Shown here: piece after piece, positions 1 to 12,320 of the stretch | Position numbering within the stretch: the first letter of the stretch is position 1 | Layout of the letters: every line of letters begins with the position of its first letter | Source of the DNA: Sambucus nigra | Lineage: Eukaryota; Streptophyta; Magnoliopsida; Dipsacales; Adoxaceae | Direction of reading: 5' to 3' | Length of the DNA: 64,000 bases | NCBI GenBank assembly: GCA_949130495.1 | Contig: OX422211.1 | Coordinates: forward strand, 339,703,504-339,767,503 | Position numbers and translations under genes: made by a program | Notes under the pieces: model-generated | Database searches by the model: none | Seen by the model: only the letters and a program-made list of their open reading frames with translations | What the model was told of the DNA's origin: nothing

Positions 1-732
1 GTTAGCCCTTAGTACATCTATTTGACTATCTAGGTTAGATAGTGGTTGGGTATTAGACTAGTTTAGCAGGGTAGCTTGACTAGGATGTTTTTCGGGATGC
101 GCTAGGTGTGCACCGTTAGAGGAGAGGTGAGGGGTATCTCATGGGAGTGCGATACCAATTTAAATACGAGATAAAACTATTTTTCTAAAAATAAAGCATT
201 TATGCACTTGCAAAATATTTTCTAAACATTCGGGCCCTGACCCGTTTGTCTACTCTCCTTTCTTTCTCTCTACTATATATATATATAGGTGTCCAGACAC
301 AGGGACGCCTGGATGGAAACTCTTTCGAGTCAGACGTCTGCTGCAGCAGCTGTGGATGCTTGCAGGTTATCGGTAGACGTTTCTTTCCTTATACTCTAGA
401 TAGGAGATATTGTATAAACACTCGAGCCAATGGCCCAATTTCATTTATTTATTCTTTCTGGACAACATTCGATATGGTTGTATATTTGGACAGAGTGTTC
501 GGTTATTTTAATTTCTTTTATTTTTGTTTCAGTTCTTTACGCATTTAATTGTGGATGTTGTAATTTATTCGTTAAAAAGAGTAGTTAAGTAAAAAATTTT
601 AACAGCCACCTAATATGATATTAGTAATTAAATGGATTTTCGACAATGATGTTAAGGATGATCCATTTGTGACTCCTGTTTTAATTTAATATTGGAGTGA
701 TCGCCCGGTATCTTATTAGGCGGGTTGTTACA
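1..732 (+). mobile_element. 3' part of a Ty3/gypsy-type LTR (window-truncated)
   Basis: The stretch ends in GGGTTGTTACA, which resembles the ends of the LTRs of gypsy element D further on (GGGTTGTCACA in D's own orientation), and the 35 bases before it also resemble D's LTR end. It is followed by TAAGTGTT and then the reverse-complement PBS of a different element, so this looks like a 3' or solo LTR inserted into the internal end of the copia-type element next to it. The left end lies outside the window. A 100-codon open frame at 246-548 shows no domain and is read as chance. The family call rests on the end motif and a limited resemblance to D. Confidence 0.5.
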
Positions 733-740
733 TAAGTGTT

Positions 741-758
741 CTGGCTCTGATTCCAATT
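741..758 (-). other. Primer-binding site, initiator-Met type, copia-like element G
   Basis: The reverse complement reads AATTGGAATCAGAGCC, one base off the usual AATTGGTATCAGAGCC that pairs with the 3' end of plant initiator tRNA-Met. It directly abuts the LTR at 759, which fixes the orientation of element G as minus and makes 759-2053 its 5' LTR. Confidence 0.6.
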
Positions 759-2053
759 TGAGAACGCCCATATACGGTGTGCTACTTATGCAGGGATGGT
801 ATTATAAACAAAAAGTCAATTTTTAAAATTTTTCAATTTTAAAGATCAAACCTTTAAACATTAACCCAATAAAAACATGTTCACCAATTTTAAATCGAGT
901 TGTAACGATAAAACAAATTTACCTAATTTTATCTTTTTAACCTAAAACATGGATCTAAATGATACGTGATAAAATAAATAAGCCAATCACACAACACATC
1001 GATGTACGAGGAAACCCTAAAACAAGAAAAATCTCGAACCACCCAGCCACCCAATTCACTATGATATTGAATTACGCAAGGAGAAATGACTTACTTAACA
1101 ACTCAATCGCCACAAGCCTTAACGTGCTTTCAATATTCAACCGCTCTTCCATAGTGACAACATAGGAATCCACCCACGCAAGTGCCAAAACATGTAAGTC
1201 CACACATTTCTCGATATGCACAAATCTAGGCACAACAACCATCTATGGATTAGAACATGTAATCCACCACTTCTTCACAGCAACACAACAAATATGGAGT
1301 CCGCACAATAAAAAATTTATCAAAAAGATATGGAGAATAAACTTGGTGCTCAACATAGGATCTTTAAAGTATATGTAAGATGAATCTTGGATCCTATACT
1401 TATTGGTTGAAAACTAGGATTTCTAGAGAGTTTTTGAAAGAATTTGATCACAAAAGGAACTCTCAAAAGGATCTTCTAAAAGTCTAATAATGTATATCTA
1501 TTAATAAGTAAAGTTTTTACAAAAAGATAGGTATTAGAAATTAGAAAAGATATGTTTTAACAAAAACACGCGTACTCATTCGAACGAACTACCATCTCAT
1601 TCGAACAACTTTCGACAAAACTTTGAACGACATCATAGAGCGAACCCAAAAGGTTTAGTTTTGAATCTCTCTCAAATAAAGGAACCTTGTTTAACGACCA
1701 ATGGAAACTCGTTCGAATGACATTTCAAGTCATTCTAACGAACTAGTGAAATTTTCAAAAACTTTTCAAGGAAATATTACAAAACATTTTATGAAATCCT
1801 AGCACCTAATAAAAAATCTTCAAGACTCAAAATAAATACACATTCATACCTGAGAGATCCTTGGAACTTGAAGATAAAAACGAGAACAAAACACGACTGA
1901 TGATATAATCTCTAAATATTTGTCATTACGTCTTCATCCAAACACGTCAAAGTCTTGAAGGGAAAACACCAAACATAACCAATAACTCAAACTGTTTTGT
2001 TCAGAATTAAGCCAATACATACAAATTGACTCAATTGGAAATTTATCCTTACA
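759..2053 (-). mobile_element. Diverged copia-type LTR (element G), relative of the 37153-56822 family
   Basis: This LTR runs from TGAGAACG beside a PBS to CCTTACA. Several blocks match LTRs A, B and C (37153, 41450, 45738): the CGATGTACGAGGAAA block, the CATTCATACCT block, the TTACGTCTTCA block, and the terminal CAATTGGAAATTT...CCTTACA. It also holds TTCGAACGA-type motifs at about 1575-1745. It is about 1.3 kb against 1.6 kb for A-C and is clearly older. No internal region is seen because a gypsy LTR replaces it on the left. A 68-codon frame at 959-1165 is part of the LTR, not a gene. Confidence 0.7.
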
Positions 2054-3816
2054 AGTGAACAGGTATGAAGTGTAGTGTGAAAATAGTTCAAGAAGGTATT
2101 AAACTATAATATGGAATGTCGTAAAATTTTAAATTTTAAATATCAATTCAAAAGCACAGGATGGTGTGCAGATGAACAACAAATATATATTTGCATTTTT
2201 TGTAAAATGTTTTTATTAGTGTACTGCATGTTAAATTTTAAATGTAATTTTAAAATAAGTGAAAAATAGAAGTTTGGTTGCTTTTTTGTTTGATTGTTTG
2301 GAATATTTTTTTGTTATAAAACATACATATGCATAAAGTATTACTTTAATATATTTTTAATATAAAATAAATAATAAATAATAAATAATATAACATTAAA
2401 TATACATAATTTAACTCACATATCATATGAACTCTTGGAATTTGATTCAAATTAATGATACTTTGTGCATTAACTGGTTAATAAAGAAATTCATTTTTTC
2501 CCAAACTTGATTCAAACGCATTAATATGGCAATCTAGTCGTTTTGCACTGCACTAACAAAAATAAATTCTTATAGTTAACTACCATTTTTAAACTAAATA
2601 GAGAGTTATTCAAATATCCATTTCAATCAACATTCTATATGTGCAAATTTATTTTTCCATTCACTTTGAATACACTGTTTGGAAAGGATAAGTTTGAGGG
2701 CACTTTCAAAATTATTTGAACCTGAATATGCATTTCAACCAGCAGTCTTTATGTGCAAGTTATTTTCGCATTCACTTTCAATACACTAATTCGAAAGGAT
2801 ACAGTGTCTTAAATTTTGAGTGCGCTTTCAAAATTATTTGAAAAATACATATTTAATGTCATTGTTTAACTGTATTGGAATAATTTTTGGATCTAAATTT
2901 ATTGATGAAAAGTTTTGAAATTCATTTTCAAGTAAATAATGATCATTTGAAAGTATTGAAATGATATGTAATATTATATAAAAATAAACACACAATATAG
3001 AAGGACAGATTAGAAAATGCATTACATTTCTCAAAATAATAGATTGTTGAATTATTAATTGAATGCAAAAATAAACTTGTACGAATAAAATGTGCTATTC
3101 CAGATTGGATAAGTTATATGGACAAGCTTTTAATGATTGTATCCCATAATTCGTCAAATATGATCATCCAACGTAAAAGGGAAGGATTATTTGGTCAATT
3201 TGGGAAGTAATAACTATTATCTTACCAGTCATTCTATTTGACATATCAAACAAAGAATTAAAAGAGAAATATTTTTTTTCGCTTCAGAAACTAATCAACA
3301 AATTCACCTTGAGTTCATGACTGATAAATGCTACACACATCAAATTAAATGACCAAATAATGCGTCATTCATCTATGTGAGAAGTAAGCCTATAAAGGCT
3401 CATCAAGCTGACAAAATTAATTCCTTTCTCACACATCATGTAGTTGATTGCTTTGGTTATGTAACATTAGTATACATGAATAAAATAGTTATATAAAGTA
3501 ATTTACATTAGATATACTTGTATGGAAACATCATGAATAAATAATGTAATAGAATAACAATATAAAAAACCAAATATCAAGTTATGATCGATCACTTGGT
3601 AGAAAAAACCAACACTTTCTAGTTTAGTTGAGGCGCTAAACTCGATTTATGGTCAGATTTATACCGCTAATGAATAAAATGCTACCAATAAGAAGGACAA
3701 TGAGACATAAAATAAAAATCACAACTTATTATCATGGAGGAAAGCATATGATTAATGAGCCAACATCATTGTTCAAGATATTTTTTGTTGATAAATAAGG
3801 TGTTTACAAACTGAAA

Positions 3817-3820
<4 letters not shown>
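2054..3820. other. AT-rich DNA without a recognisable gene
   Basis: I see no gene, RNA or element end here. The only structure is an imperfect tandem duplication at about 2621-2843, with two copies about 111 bp apart that share TTTCAA, TATGTGCAA, CATTCACTTT and CTTTCAAAATTATTTGAA. A 66-codon minus-strand frame at 2834-3034 overlaps this duplication and has no recognisable domain. Confidence 0.6.
2621..2843. repeat. Imperfect tandem duplication, about 111 bp, two copies
   Basis: Copy one runs from about 2621 to 2723 and copy two from about 2733 to 2843. They share ordered blocks with single-base changes, and copy two has an insertion of roughly 12 bases after GAAAGGATA. It does not match any other part of the window that I noticed. 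Confidence 0.6.

Positions 3821-3865
<45 letters not shown>
3821..3865. repeat. (AT)n microsatellite on the left flank of the MULE
   Basis: An uninterrupted run of AT dinucleotides, 45 bases long, touches the outer end of the MULE's terminal inverted repeat. A matching tract borders the other end at 8773-8844. Confidence 0.95.
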
Positions 3866-3867
<2 letters not shown>

Positions 3868-3868
<1 letters not shown>

Positions 3869-4069
3869 GGAGAGAGAGAGTCTCATATGAACACCATTTG
3901 GTGCGCATTTGGTGCGGACAATTAAAAGGCCCTCCCAAAAGGTGTTCCATCATTTAAAACCCATTTGGGTCATTCCCCCAACCCAAAGCCTGACCAAAAC
4001 GAAATCAGTTGGCTCCAAAACCAAAATGATAACAAGCCCTAGTCTCCATTTCTCTTCATAACAACCCAA
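3868..4069 (+). repeat. Left terminal inverted repeat of the MULE
   Basis: It pairs with 8541-8772 in reverse complement: the GA run, CTCATATG, GCACCATTT, GGACAATTAAA, GGCCCTCCCAAAA, CATCATTTAAAACCCATTT and CTCTTCATAACAACCCA all recur in the same order. The left copy has a local duplication of CATTTGGTGCG. It lacks about 30 bases that the right copy has after CCTCCCAAAA. Confidence 0.85.
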
Positions 4070-4444
4070 TATGATAACTCTATGCTCAAAACCGATTTCT
4101 CTTATTTTGGCTCCAACTCTTAGATTCTATTTGAATACCCAAATTGATATAAACTTGAGTATGAACTCAAAATCTGAATAACAACCATATTATTTGAAGA
4201 CCCCAATTATTTATTGCAATATCTTAATAGCAGTTAACAGTTACTATTTTTTATTTATTTTTAAGAATTATTTATTATAAGAACCAAATTATTGGAAGAC
4301 CCAAATTATTTATTGCAATATCTGAATAACAGTTAGTTTCTATTAAAAGTTGGTTATTATTTTCAAAATCAACCTATGCTAGGGTATAAAATATTTATTT
4401 TTTTGCAATGGTTGAGTTAATTTTTTTCCATTCTTACACAGAAA

Positions 4445-6833
4445 ATGGATAGTTTGAGCATTAATAAAGAAATGTGGATTGGAGAAACTATGGCTTTTGG
4501 GTTTGAGATTGAGAAAAATGTCAATTTAGATATTGGCATTAACGGAGGGGGAAAATGTATTACATTAAATTCGGATGACAATGATAATGATTTTAACCCT
4601 CAAGTGCGGGATGAACTTAAGCCAAAAATAGGCCAAGAGTTCCAAACACTTGATGAAGTGAAGAGTTTTTACAATATGCAAAGGCAACCTGGTTTAGTGT
4701 TCATAATTGGATTGAAAAAAAAGATATGGAGAGTATCAAAATTATAAGGAAGGAGTATTTTTGTTTCAAACAAGGAAAAGGAAACGTTGTAGAGGTTCCA
4801 TGGACTTCTAAACATAGGGGTTCCATTAGAGAGGGCTGTAAAGAAAAATTATGGTTGCAATGTATTCGAGTGGCACATATGTGATTATTTCATTTGTGGA
4901 GGGTCATAGCCATCCGATGTCGATGCCAAGGAAAACACATTTTTTAAGATCTCATCGGAGTATATCGACTTCCCAAAAGTGCTTAACTCAACATCTTGGA
5001 ATGATCAATAAACCACCGCACCAGCAATTCAATTTCTTAGAGTCCAGGTGGGTGGCTTTGAAAATATCGGGTTCACGCAAAAAATATTTATACAACCAAG
5101 AAAGGGATAGATGAATGAATTGAAGGGGCGCGATAGAGATATATTGCACAAGTTTTTGAAACTAAAAGAAGAAAATAATTCATCTTTCACTTTCCAAATG
5201 GCAACAGATAGTGAACAAAGAATTAAGCATTGATTTTCGGTTGATGCAACTAGTAGACGAGATTACAAGTGTTTAGGTGATGTGGTCGTACTTGATTCCA
5301 CCTGCAATACTAATCTGTATGGTATGATTTTTATGCCATTGATGGGAGTGAATAACCTTGGGCAGTCTATTTTATTTGGTTGTGCTTTTTTGAGTGATAA
5401 GACCGTAGATTCGTTTGTTTAGCTTTTCAATCATTTTGGGAAGTCATGCCGAGCTATGCGTCGAAGATGATTCTCATCGATCAAGATCATACTATGACAA
5501 GAGAAATATCAGAAGCCCTCCCACACACCTATCATAGGTATTGTAGCCGGCACATTTTAATGAAATTTCTTGAAAAAATTAATTCGTTGAAGTTTAGTGC
5601 CTATTATAAAGAGTTTTCTGATTGCAAATGGAATTTTGAAATAAGGGAAGAGTTTGATGCTAAATAGATTAATCTTGTTAACAAGAGTGGTTCAACTGAT
5701 AATAAATGGCTCCGTTCTATGTTTGAAATCCATTCCCAATGGGTTCCTACTTATGTGAATCATATTTTCTCCGCTGGAATGTCAAGTAGCCAACGAGCTG
5801 AAAGTGCCCATGCATTTTAAAAAAAATATGTTTAAAAAAAATCGCTTGTGGATTTTATGATCCAATTTGGTAGGGGTCTTATGCGTCAACGTCATGAAGA
5901 GGTTGTTTTCCTATCACAAACACTTAAACGAGAAGCCAAAACTAAGACTATTTCATGACACTTTGGTGCAGATGGTTGATATTTATACAAATGAAATATT
6001 CGATAAATTCCAAGATGAGATATGGGAGATATTCAGTTACAAGTTTGAACCTAAGAAGGTGGGTGGAAGTAAACATGTCTATTCAATTCAAAGGAAGGCC
6101 AATGAAAAAATTAGGTAAGAGAAATTATTTATGACACTAATTTGCAATTTGCCTCGTGTACTTGAAAGATGTTTCAAAGCGTTGGGATTCCATGCAGACA
6201 TGTTTTGGCTTATTTGCAAAAGTTTCATGATATTGATGCCTTAACGAACCAATACATTTTGAAGAGATACAATCAAATCTAGTGGAATCGATATAATTGA
6301 TGACAAGTCATATTTTCTTCAGCTAAGTCAGTTAATACAAAGGTCGTTGGATGTCGTCGATAAGGCCCTTAGTAGTTCTGAAGGAATTAAAATTTTTAAT
6401 GAATGTATGGATGACATACTTGAGATAATCAACAAGGTTATTTTTATTGGTTCGAAATCTTGAGTTAGTGTCAACCTAAGTGTAGGATTTTCGGTGAACA
6501 TTAGTTGCAATTATGGAAATTATTACAAAGAACCACAAAAAGTTATAGCAAAAAGATGTGGTAAAAGTCTTAAAGGAGGGAAAGAAAAAGAAATGGATAG
6601 AATGAAAAAGTCTAACAAACATCGCTGCAATGGGTACGCCATGGTTGGACAGTCGCATGATAAAAGAAATTGTTTGTTGATCAATAATAGGTAAATTAAT
6701 ATTAACTCTATTTGTGCTTACTGGTCTTATAAGTTAATAAACATAACTAATTTATAAGTTTTATTTATTTTGTAGGACCAAAGATGGAGAAGGTGGAAAT
6801 CTTAACGAAGAAAGTGATGAGTTAACGAGTTGA
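4445..6833 (+). pseudogene. FAR1/MULE-type transposase pseudogene
   Basis: In active relatives this is a DDE transposase that binds the element's ends and cuts them in the nucleus; FHY3/FAR1 light-signalling factors derive from such proteins. The domains appear in order. A FAR1-type DNA-binding region lies at 4600-5020 (GQEFQTLDEVKSFYN, then RSHRSI). A MULE transposase core lies at 5225-5560 (VVVLDSTCNTNLYGM, ILIDQDHTM, CSRHIL). The AGMSS..RAES block is near 5775, a SWIM-like zinc-binding end (GIPCRHVLAYL) near 6190, and a C-terminal knuckle (CNGYAMVGQSHDKRNC) near 6625. A GT-AG intron at 6691-6775 leads in phase to a last short exon ending TGA at 6831-6833. The frame changes several times and stops occur near 4745, 5110, 5420, 5665 and 5818, so it is dead. 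ATG 4445 is chosen because the FAR1 region follows in frame. Confidence 0.85.
6691..6775 (+). other. Intron in the FAR1/MULE transposase gene
   Basis: The stretch begins GTAAATT and ends in a T-rich tract followed by TGTAG. Joining its two sides keeps the frame after the C-terminal zinc knuckle and adds 19 codons, rich in Glu, Asp and Gly, before a stop. Confidence 0.6.
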
Positions 6834-7886
6834 TGATGTTGTTGTTGTTGTCGTCGTGGAATTTTTTTTTCTTTATTATGTTAGATGTTTTTGCTATGTA
6901 ATTCAAACTATTTTTGTGTAGGTGTTAGGTGTGTAATTCAAATGTTGTTGTGTAATTCAAATTGTTGGTGCTACTGTTGTGTAATTCAAATGTTATTATT
7001 AGTTAACAGTTATTGTTAGTTAAATATCATCATAACGATGTAATTTAAATGTTGCTGTTGTCTTTATTATTAGTTAACTGTTAGTTAACTATTAAAGGTA
7101 AATGGATGCAATTGGATGGCCTTTATTATAATAGTGTTAAAAGTAAATGGATGCAATTGAATGGTCTTTATTATAATAATGTTAAAAGAAAATGGATGTA
7201 ATTGCATAATCCATTTTCAATTATGTAAATGTTGTTGTTAATTGTTATTATAACAATGTAATTCAAATGGATGAAAATGGATGGTCTTTATTATTAATGA
7301 GATATTAAAAGAAAAGGGATTTTCAATTATGTAAATGTTGTTGTTAATTGTTATTATAACAATGTAATTCAAATGGATGAAAATGGATGGTCTTTATTAT
7401 TAGTGAGATATTAAAAGAAAAGGGATGCAACCGTTAAAAGCAAATGTGTGGCTAACTGTGTAATTTGGAGGTATTATTAGTTAGTTAACTGTGTAATTTG
7501 GATTTTTTTAAAAGAAATTAGTTTAAAAGCATTCGTTAAAAGAAATTAGTTAGCTATGTAATTCAATTTTTTTTTAAATGTTAAAACTAATTTTTTTCAA
7601 CTATTATATCAGACCACTATTGGAACAGAACTTGTAAGTTGTTACATAATTCAAAATGGATGCTTATTACATAGAGCAAAATGGATGTTGATTATATAAC
7701 ATAATTCAAATTGACATATTACATAACGCAAAATAAATTTTCACAATACGTAGAGTACTTAATATCCTAAACCAACATCTTAAAAATAAACATTGCTACA
7801 GATACAACCCCAATGCAATTCAAACAAAAATAAAACCTTTTAAACTTCTTCTCCCACTTGTCAATTTTTTTGGCAATCTTTTTCCC
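6834..7886. repeat. Space between the two MULE genes, with repeats built on GTAATTCAAA
   Basis: No gene is seen. The stretch is filled with degenerate copies of GTAATTCAAATG and of a longer unit containing GGATGCAATTGGATGG and TTTATTATAATA. The clearest is a direct duplication with a 107-bp period (7213-7319 and 7320-7426) whose copies are almost identical. The two genes end towards each other here, so it probably holds both 3' ends. Confidence 0.6.
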
Positions 7887-8195
7887 TTATCCAGCAAATG
7901 TTTTGTCAAGCTTCTTCTTTAATTCATCAATTTTTGTACCCAAATCCATTATCATCATGACAAGATCCCGACATTCAATTTCAGCTGATTTTTTGTTATC
8001 CACCGATTTTTGGGTATGCACTCGTTTCTCAATATCAATCCATAAAAAAAATCTCCAGTAACTAATTTTATAATTAGGGCACGCAACAAAACGTCGCCCT
8101 GGATTCCTCCTTGTCTTTAACGTACACTTATCCACACGATATCCGCAATTACATAAAATATTAGACTCAAATAAACTTTGTTGGGACTCCAATAC
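7887..8195 (-). pseudogene. GRF-type zinc-finger protein, last exon, damaged
   Basis: GRF zinc fingers are short domains that bind nucleic acid, and plants have many small proteins with one GRF finger followed by a coiled coil. This exon starts in phase after a minus-strand acceptor (TTTTCAG, AG at 8197-8196) and encodes CNCGYRVDKCTLKT, NPGRRFVACPNY and FFLWID, the core of the fold, then a Lys/Glu-rich helix ending DELKKKLDKTF. The last zinc ligand, expected two residues before the FF pair, is Trp (TGG) instead of Cys, so the finger is probably non-functional. The first exon should lie at about 8210-8540 but I could not place it. It faces the transposase inside the same MULE, so it is either a second gene of the element or a captured host gene. 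Confidence 0.75.
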
Positions 8196-8540
8196 CTGAA
8201 AATAAAAATACATAATCAATAAAAAATAACAACTGATTTTCAAGTTAATCGTATTACTTAAACTAATTTTCAACTAATTTAATACAAGAACTAATTACTG
8301 CCTAGGGTTGAGCTCAAGACCCATTTTCACAACTGAGTTTCTACAAGAACTAATTTCCACTTTCCATTTCAATTTCAATTTTCCACTAGGGTTGATCTCA
8401 AGACCCATTTCGATTTGGTATTGAAATCTTTGGGTCGGTATATGAAATTAATATGGAGTTATTATTGAGTTGGAGTAATACCTAATCAGAAGTGTCAAAC
8501 ACGATTTGAGTTACTAGAATTGGAGTAATACTTTATCGTC

Positions 8541-9560
<1,020 letters not shown>

Positions 9561-9928
9561 GTATACGAGGGTAGTGTGACTAGGTTCGGGTAAGATGTGG
9601 AAACGGGTGAGACATGACCCACTTCAATGAACTCTGCCTCCAAGCCCTTCAAGAGTTTTTAGAGTGGCACCTGGTAAAACCTTCCCTTTTGGGTAAAAAT
9701 GAAACCAAGTCTAGAACAACCTCCTGCAAGAAGATGAACTTCATAACAATAATAGTAACCTTTCTGTAGAGGATCTGTTAAAGATGATGGCTCTCAAGGT
9801 GGGGGTGAAGAAACAAGCACTTAGAACATAGAGAGAGCAAGGAGAGAATACTAGGTGGTCTGGTGTGATTTTGGCAGAGTAACGGTATGACTTGAGTTTT
9901 TTACCTCTGATTTGACCTCACCAATGGC

Positions 9929-9940
9929 CCTATTTATAGG
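9929..9940 (-). promoter_or_regulatory. TATA-box-like site in F's LTR
   Basis: The minus strand reads CCTATAAATAGG, a very good plant TATA box. It is downstream (in minus orientation) of the repeat block at 10830-11275, as expected if that block is in U3 and this is the core promoter of element F. Confidence 0.45.
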
Positions 9941-10829
9941 TGAACATGAGGTTGGTTTGGGCCTTTTTTGGTGCCAAAATAAAGAGGGAAAACTTAAAGG
10001 GACAAGGTTCTGCAATATACCTTTTGTCCTTACTAGGTCTGCAGCTGCTTGTCCCCTATTACAGACGACACCTGGTATGAAACAAATTTAAAAAGAAAAT
10101 ATGTCTCCTAATGGAGACAAAATATCTGATTTGGTAAATATCTTTTGAAATGGTAACTTGTTGTACAAACTTTATAAACTTTGAGAGGGGATTTGAGGAC
10201 CACCTCCTCTAAAACCATTAATCTTTAGAGGGTCCTTGAGGATCCCCTTATCTAAAATAATGTTATAAAAGATTCATTTCTTATAAGTAGCACTTTGGCT
10301 ACTTACTTCAGTTGTGACTAAGTGTGAGTTGTGTAAGGGCTTAACTTACTCCTAGGGTCTCTCTACTAGTATTCTCTCTATCTTAAAGTGCTAAAGGGTT
10401 GATCTTTCTCAACAAACCTTGTTCCTCATCCACCAAGACAAAACTCCCAGGAGATCCCAACTGGCCCATTTGAGCCCTGCTTTCTCAACTAGGCTGCCTG
10501 CACAAGAAAGGAAGTGTTAGTACTTTTGTTCTATAAAAGAAAAACTTTTTTCAAAATAAAGGGCTTTTCAAGGTAAACCCTCTCATCCTGGTCTATTTTT
10601 TTTATTGGGGTCACTACTTGGACCCTCTCACTACAAAACAAATACTGTTTGAACATTTTCTAGAGGAGTCCTTCACTACGGACTTCCTCACTAGATTCTA
10701 CAGTTGAGCTGGTATTGGCAAAGGGGTCCCTTATTTGTGGACTCCCTTACCCTAATATCATTTCAACTAGTTTTAGTTTGGGTAAAGTCCCTCATCCAAA
10801 CTATATCATCTTAGGAATTAGACAAAGAT

Positions 10830-11275
10830 TGGGGATGGGGGGTCCTTCGCCCAAATTACCTTTAGAACTAGAAGGAGTGTTTGAGGGGTCCCTTGCCCAA
10901 AACACTTTTGGAACTAGAAGGAGGGGTTGGCGGGGTCCCTCGCCCAAAACACTTTTGGAACTGGAAGGACGTGCTGTAGGGGTCCTTCACCTAAACTCAT
11001 TAGGAACTGGAAGGAGGTACTGGAGGGATCACTATCCCAAAACTCAATTATAACTGGAAGGAGGGGCTGGATGGGTCCTTTGCCCGAAACTCATTTGGAA
11101 CTCGAATGAGGGGCTAGAAGGGTTCCTCTCCCAATACTCATTTAGAACTGGAATGAGGTTCTGGAGGGGTCCCTCTCCCAAAACGCATTTAGAATTGGAA
11201 GGAGGGTATGGAGAGGTTCTTTGCCCAAAATTCATTTGGAACTGGAAGGAGGGGCTAGAGGGGTCCCTCACCAAA
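10830..11275. repeat. Minisatellite, about 48-bp unit, about nine or ten copies
   Basis: Units contain GGGGTCC(T/C)T(C/T)GCCC, AAA(A/C)(C/T)..(A/T)TTTGGAACT and GGAAGGAGGGG. Because the unit is a multiple of three and rich in C and G, frames stay open on both strands across it; these are not genes. It lies in the presumed U3 of F's LTR. Confidence 0.85.
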
Positions 11276-11287
11276 AAATATTATAAC

Positions 11288-11660
11288 AAAGCCAAAACAC
11301 CCCTTTATATTAACCCCTCGTGAAAAGGCTTTTGTGTTGGGCAGACCAAAAGGATTTATACGCCATAAAGGGCTTCTCCTTCATTACCCATAGAGTCATG
11401 AAATGCATTGTCCTTTGATTATAGGTTTTGGAGTCTTGAGGAGCCAAGTGTCGAATTGGGAACTATCATCCCATTATTTGGGTAAAAATCTGTCAACCTT
11501 TTGGTTTTCCCATACGTCCCTTTATTTTCATATAAAGGGCATTTTTTTGAATAAAAATCTTTCACTCTTACAAAGTTCTCAAACATTCACAGAGAGTTGA
11601 GATTTTCGGTGAGAAAGAATCCCCATAGTTTTTTTTAAGCTTTTCCAAAAAACACTACAA
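11288..11660 (+). promoter_or_regulatory. Leader of F's PMD gene with a TATA-like box at 11531-11537
   Basis: TATAAAG sits about 130 bases before the first ATG, followed by an A/C-rich stretch such as plant leaders often have. No gene is seen in the interval. A 65-codon frame at 11403-11600 has no recognisable domain. Confidence 0.4.
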
Positions 11661-11949
11661 ATGGCTTCATCATCGCCAAACACTTCTTTTGATGGTGCCA
11701 CTACCGTCATTCCTATTGTAATCAATTATTTAACCATATCTATTACCGTCTATATAGTGATGGCCACTGGTACGACAACTTCCCAAAGTCCTTTTATTGC
11801 CACAATGTAATTGGCTCACTTTCGTCATCGACAATACTAAGGATTCCTTTCCATCTGGTATTTCTTCTTCTAAATACTTCCACCAAAGTTCCCTCATCTA
11901 AGGGAGTGGGTTTTAAGCAAGCCTCTATTAGGGTTGCTGTTGATAGAGA

Positions 11950-12320
11950 ACTTAATTTTGGGGATAATGTTAATAAGGGTTCCTCATTGATGGGTATGGC
12001 TAGTGAGGGTCCCTCGCCCACAATTTTAATATCTAACGGTTTCTCATTGGGGGAAGATGTTACTGGAGGTTCCTCGATCCATCCACCTATGGTTGGGGAT
12101 TCTTCATTAGGAACCTCTACCATTAAGTGTTCCCCACTGATGAATGTTGCTAGTAGGGGCTCCTCACTAAAAGACCCTATCATTGGGGGTTCCTCATTTA
12201 GAACCTTTATTGCTTAGGGATCCTTATTGGGAGCAAGGATTATGGGTTCCTCGCTGGAACTATATTTTATTGGGGATTTCTTGTTTGGAACATATACTTC
12301 TTGGGGTTCCTCATCTGAAC
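11950..12320 (+). repeat. Coding tandem repeat in F's PMD gene
   Basis: About ten imperfect units of roughly 31 bases, each coding for Gly-(Ser/Pro)-Ser-Leu and a variable tail (GSSLMG, GPSPTI, GFSLGE, GSSIHP, DSSLGT, CSPLMN, GSSLKD, GSSFRT). The unit differs from the LTR minisatellite at 10830 but has similar base use (GGTTCCTCA). Confidence 0.6.

Noticed and set aside
246..548. 100-codon frame at the window start
   Set aside because: It lies in the gypsy LTR end, has no domain, and includes an AT run.
10715..11274. Open frames on both strands over the repeat block (up to 112 codons)
   Set aside because: The 48-bp unit is divisible by three and poor in stops; no protein domain, and the block sits in an LTR.
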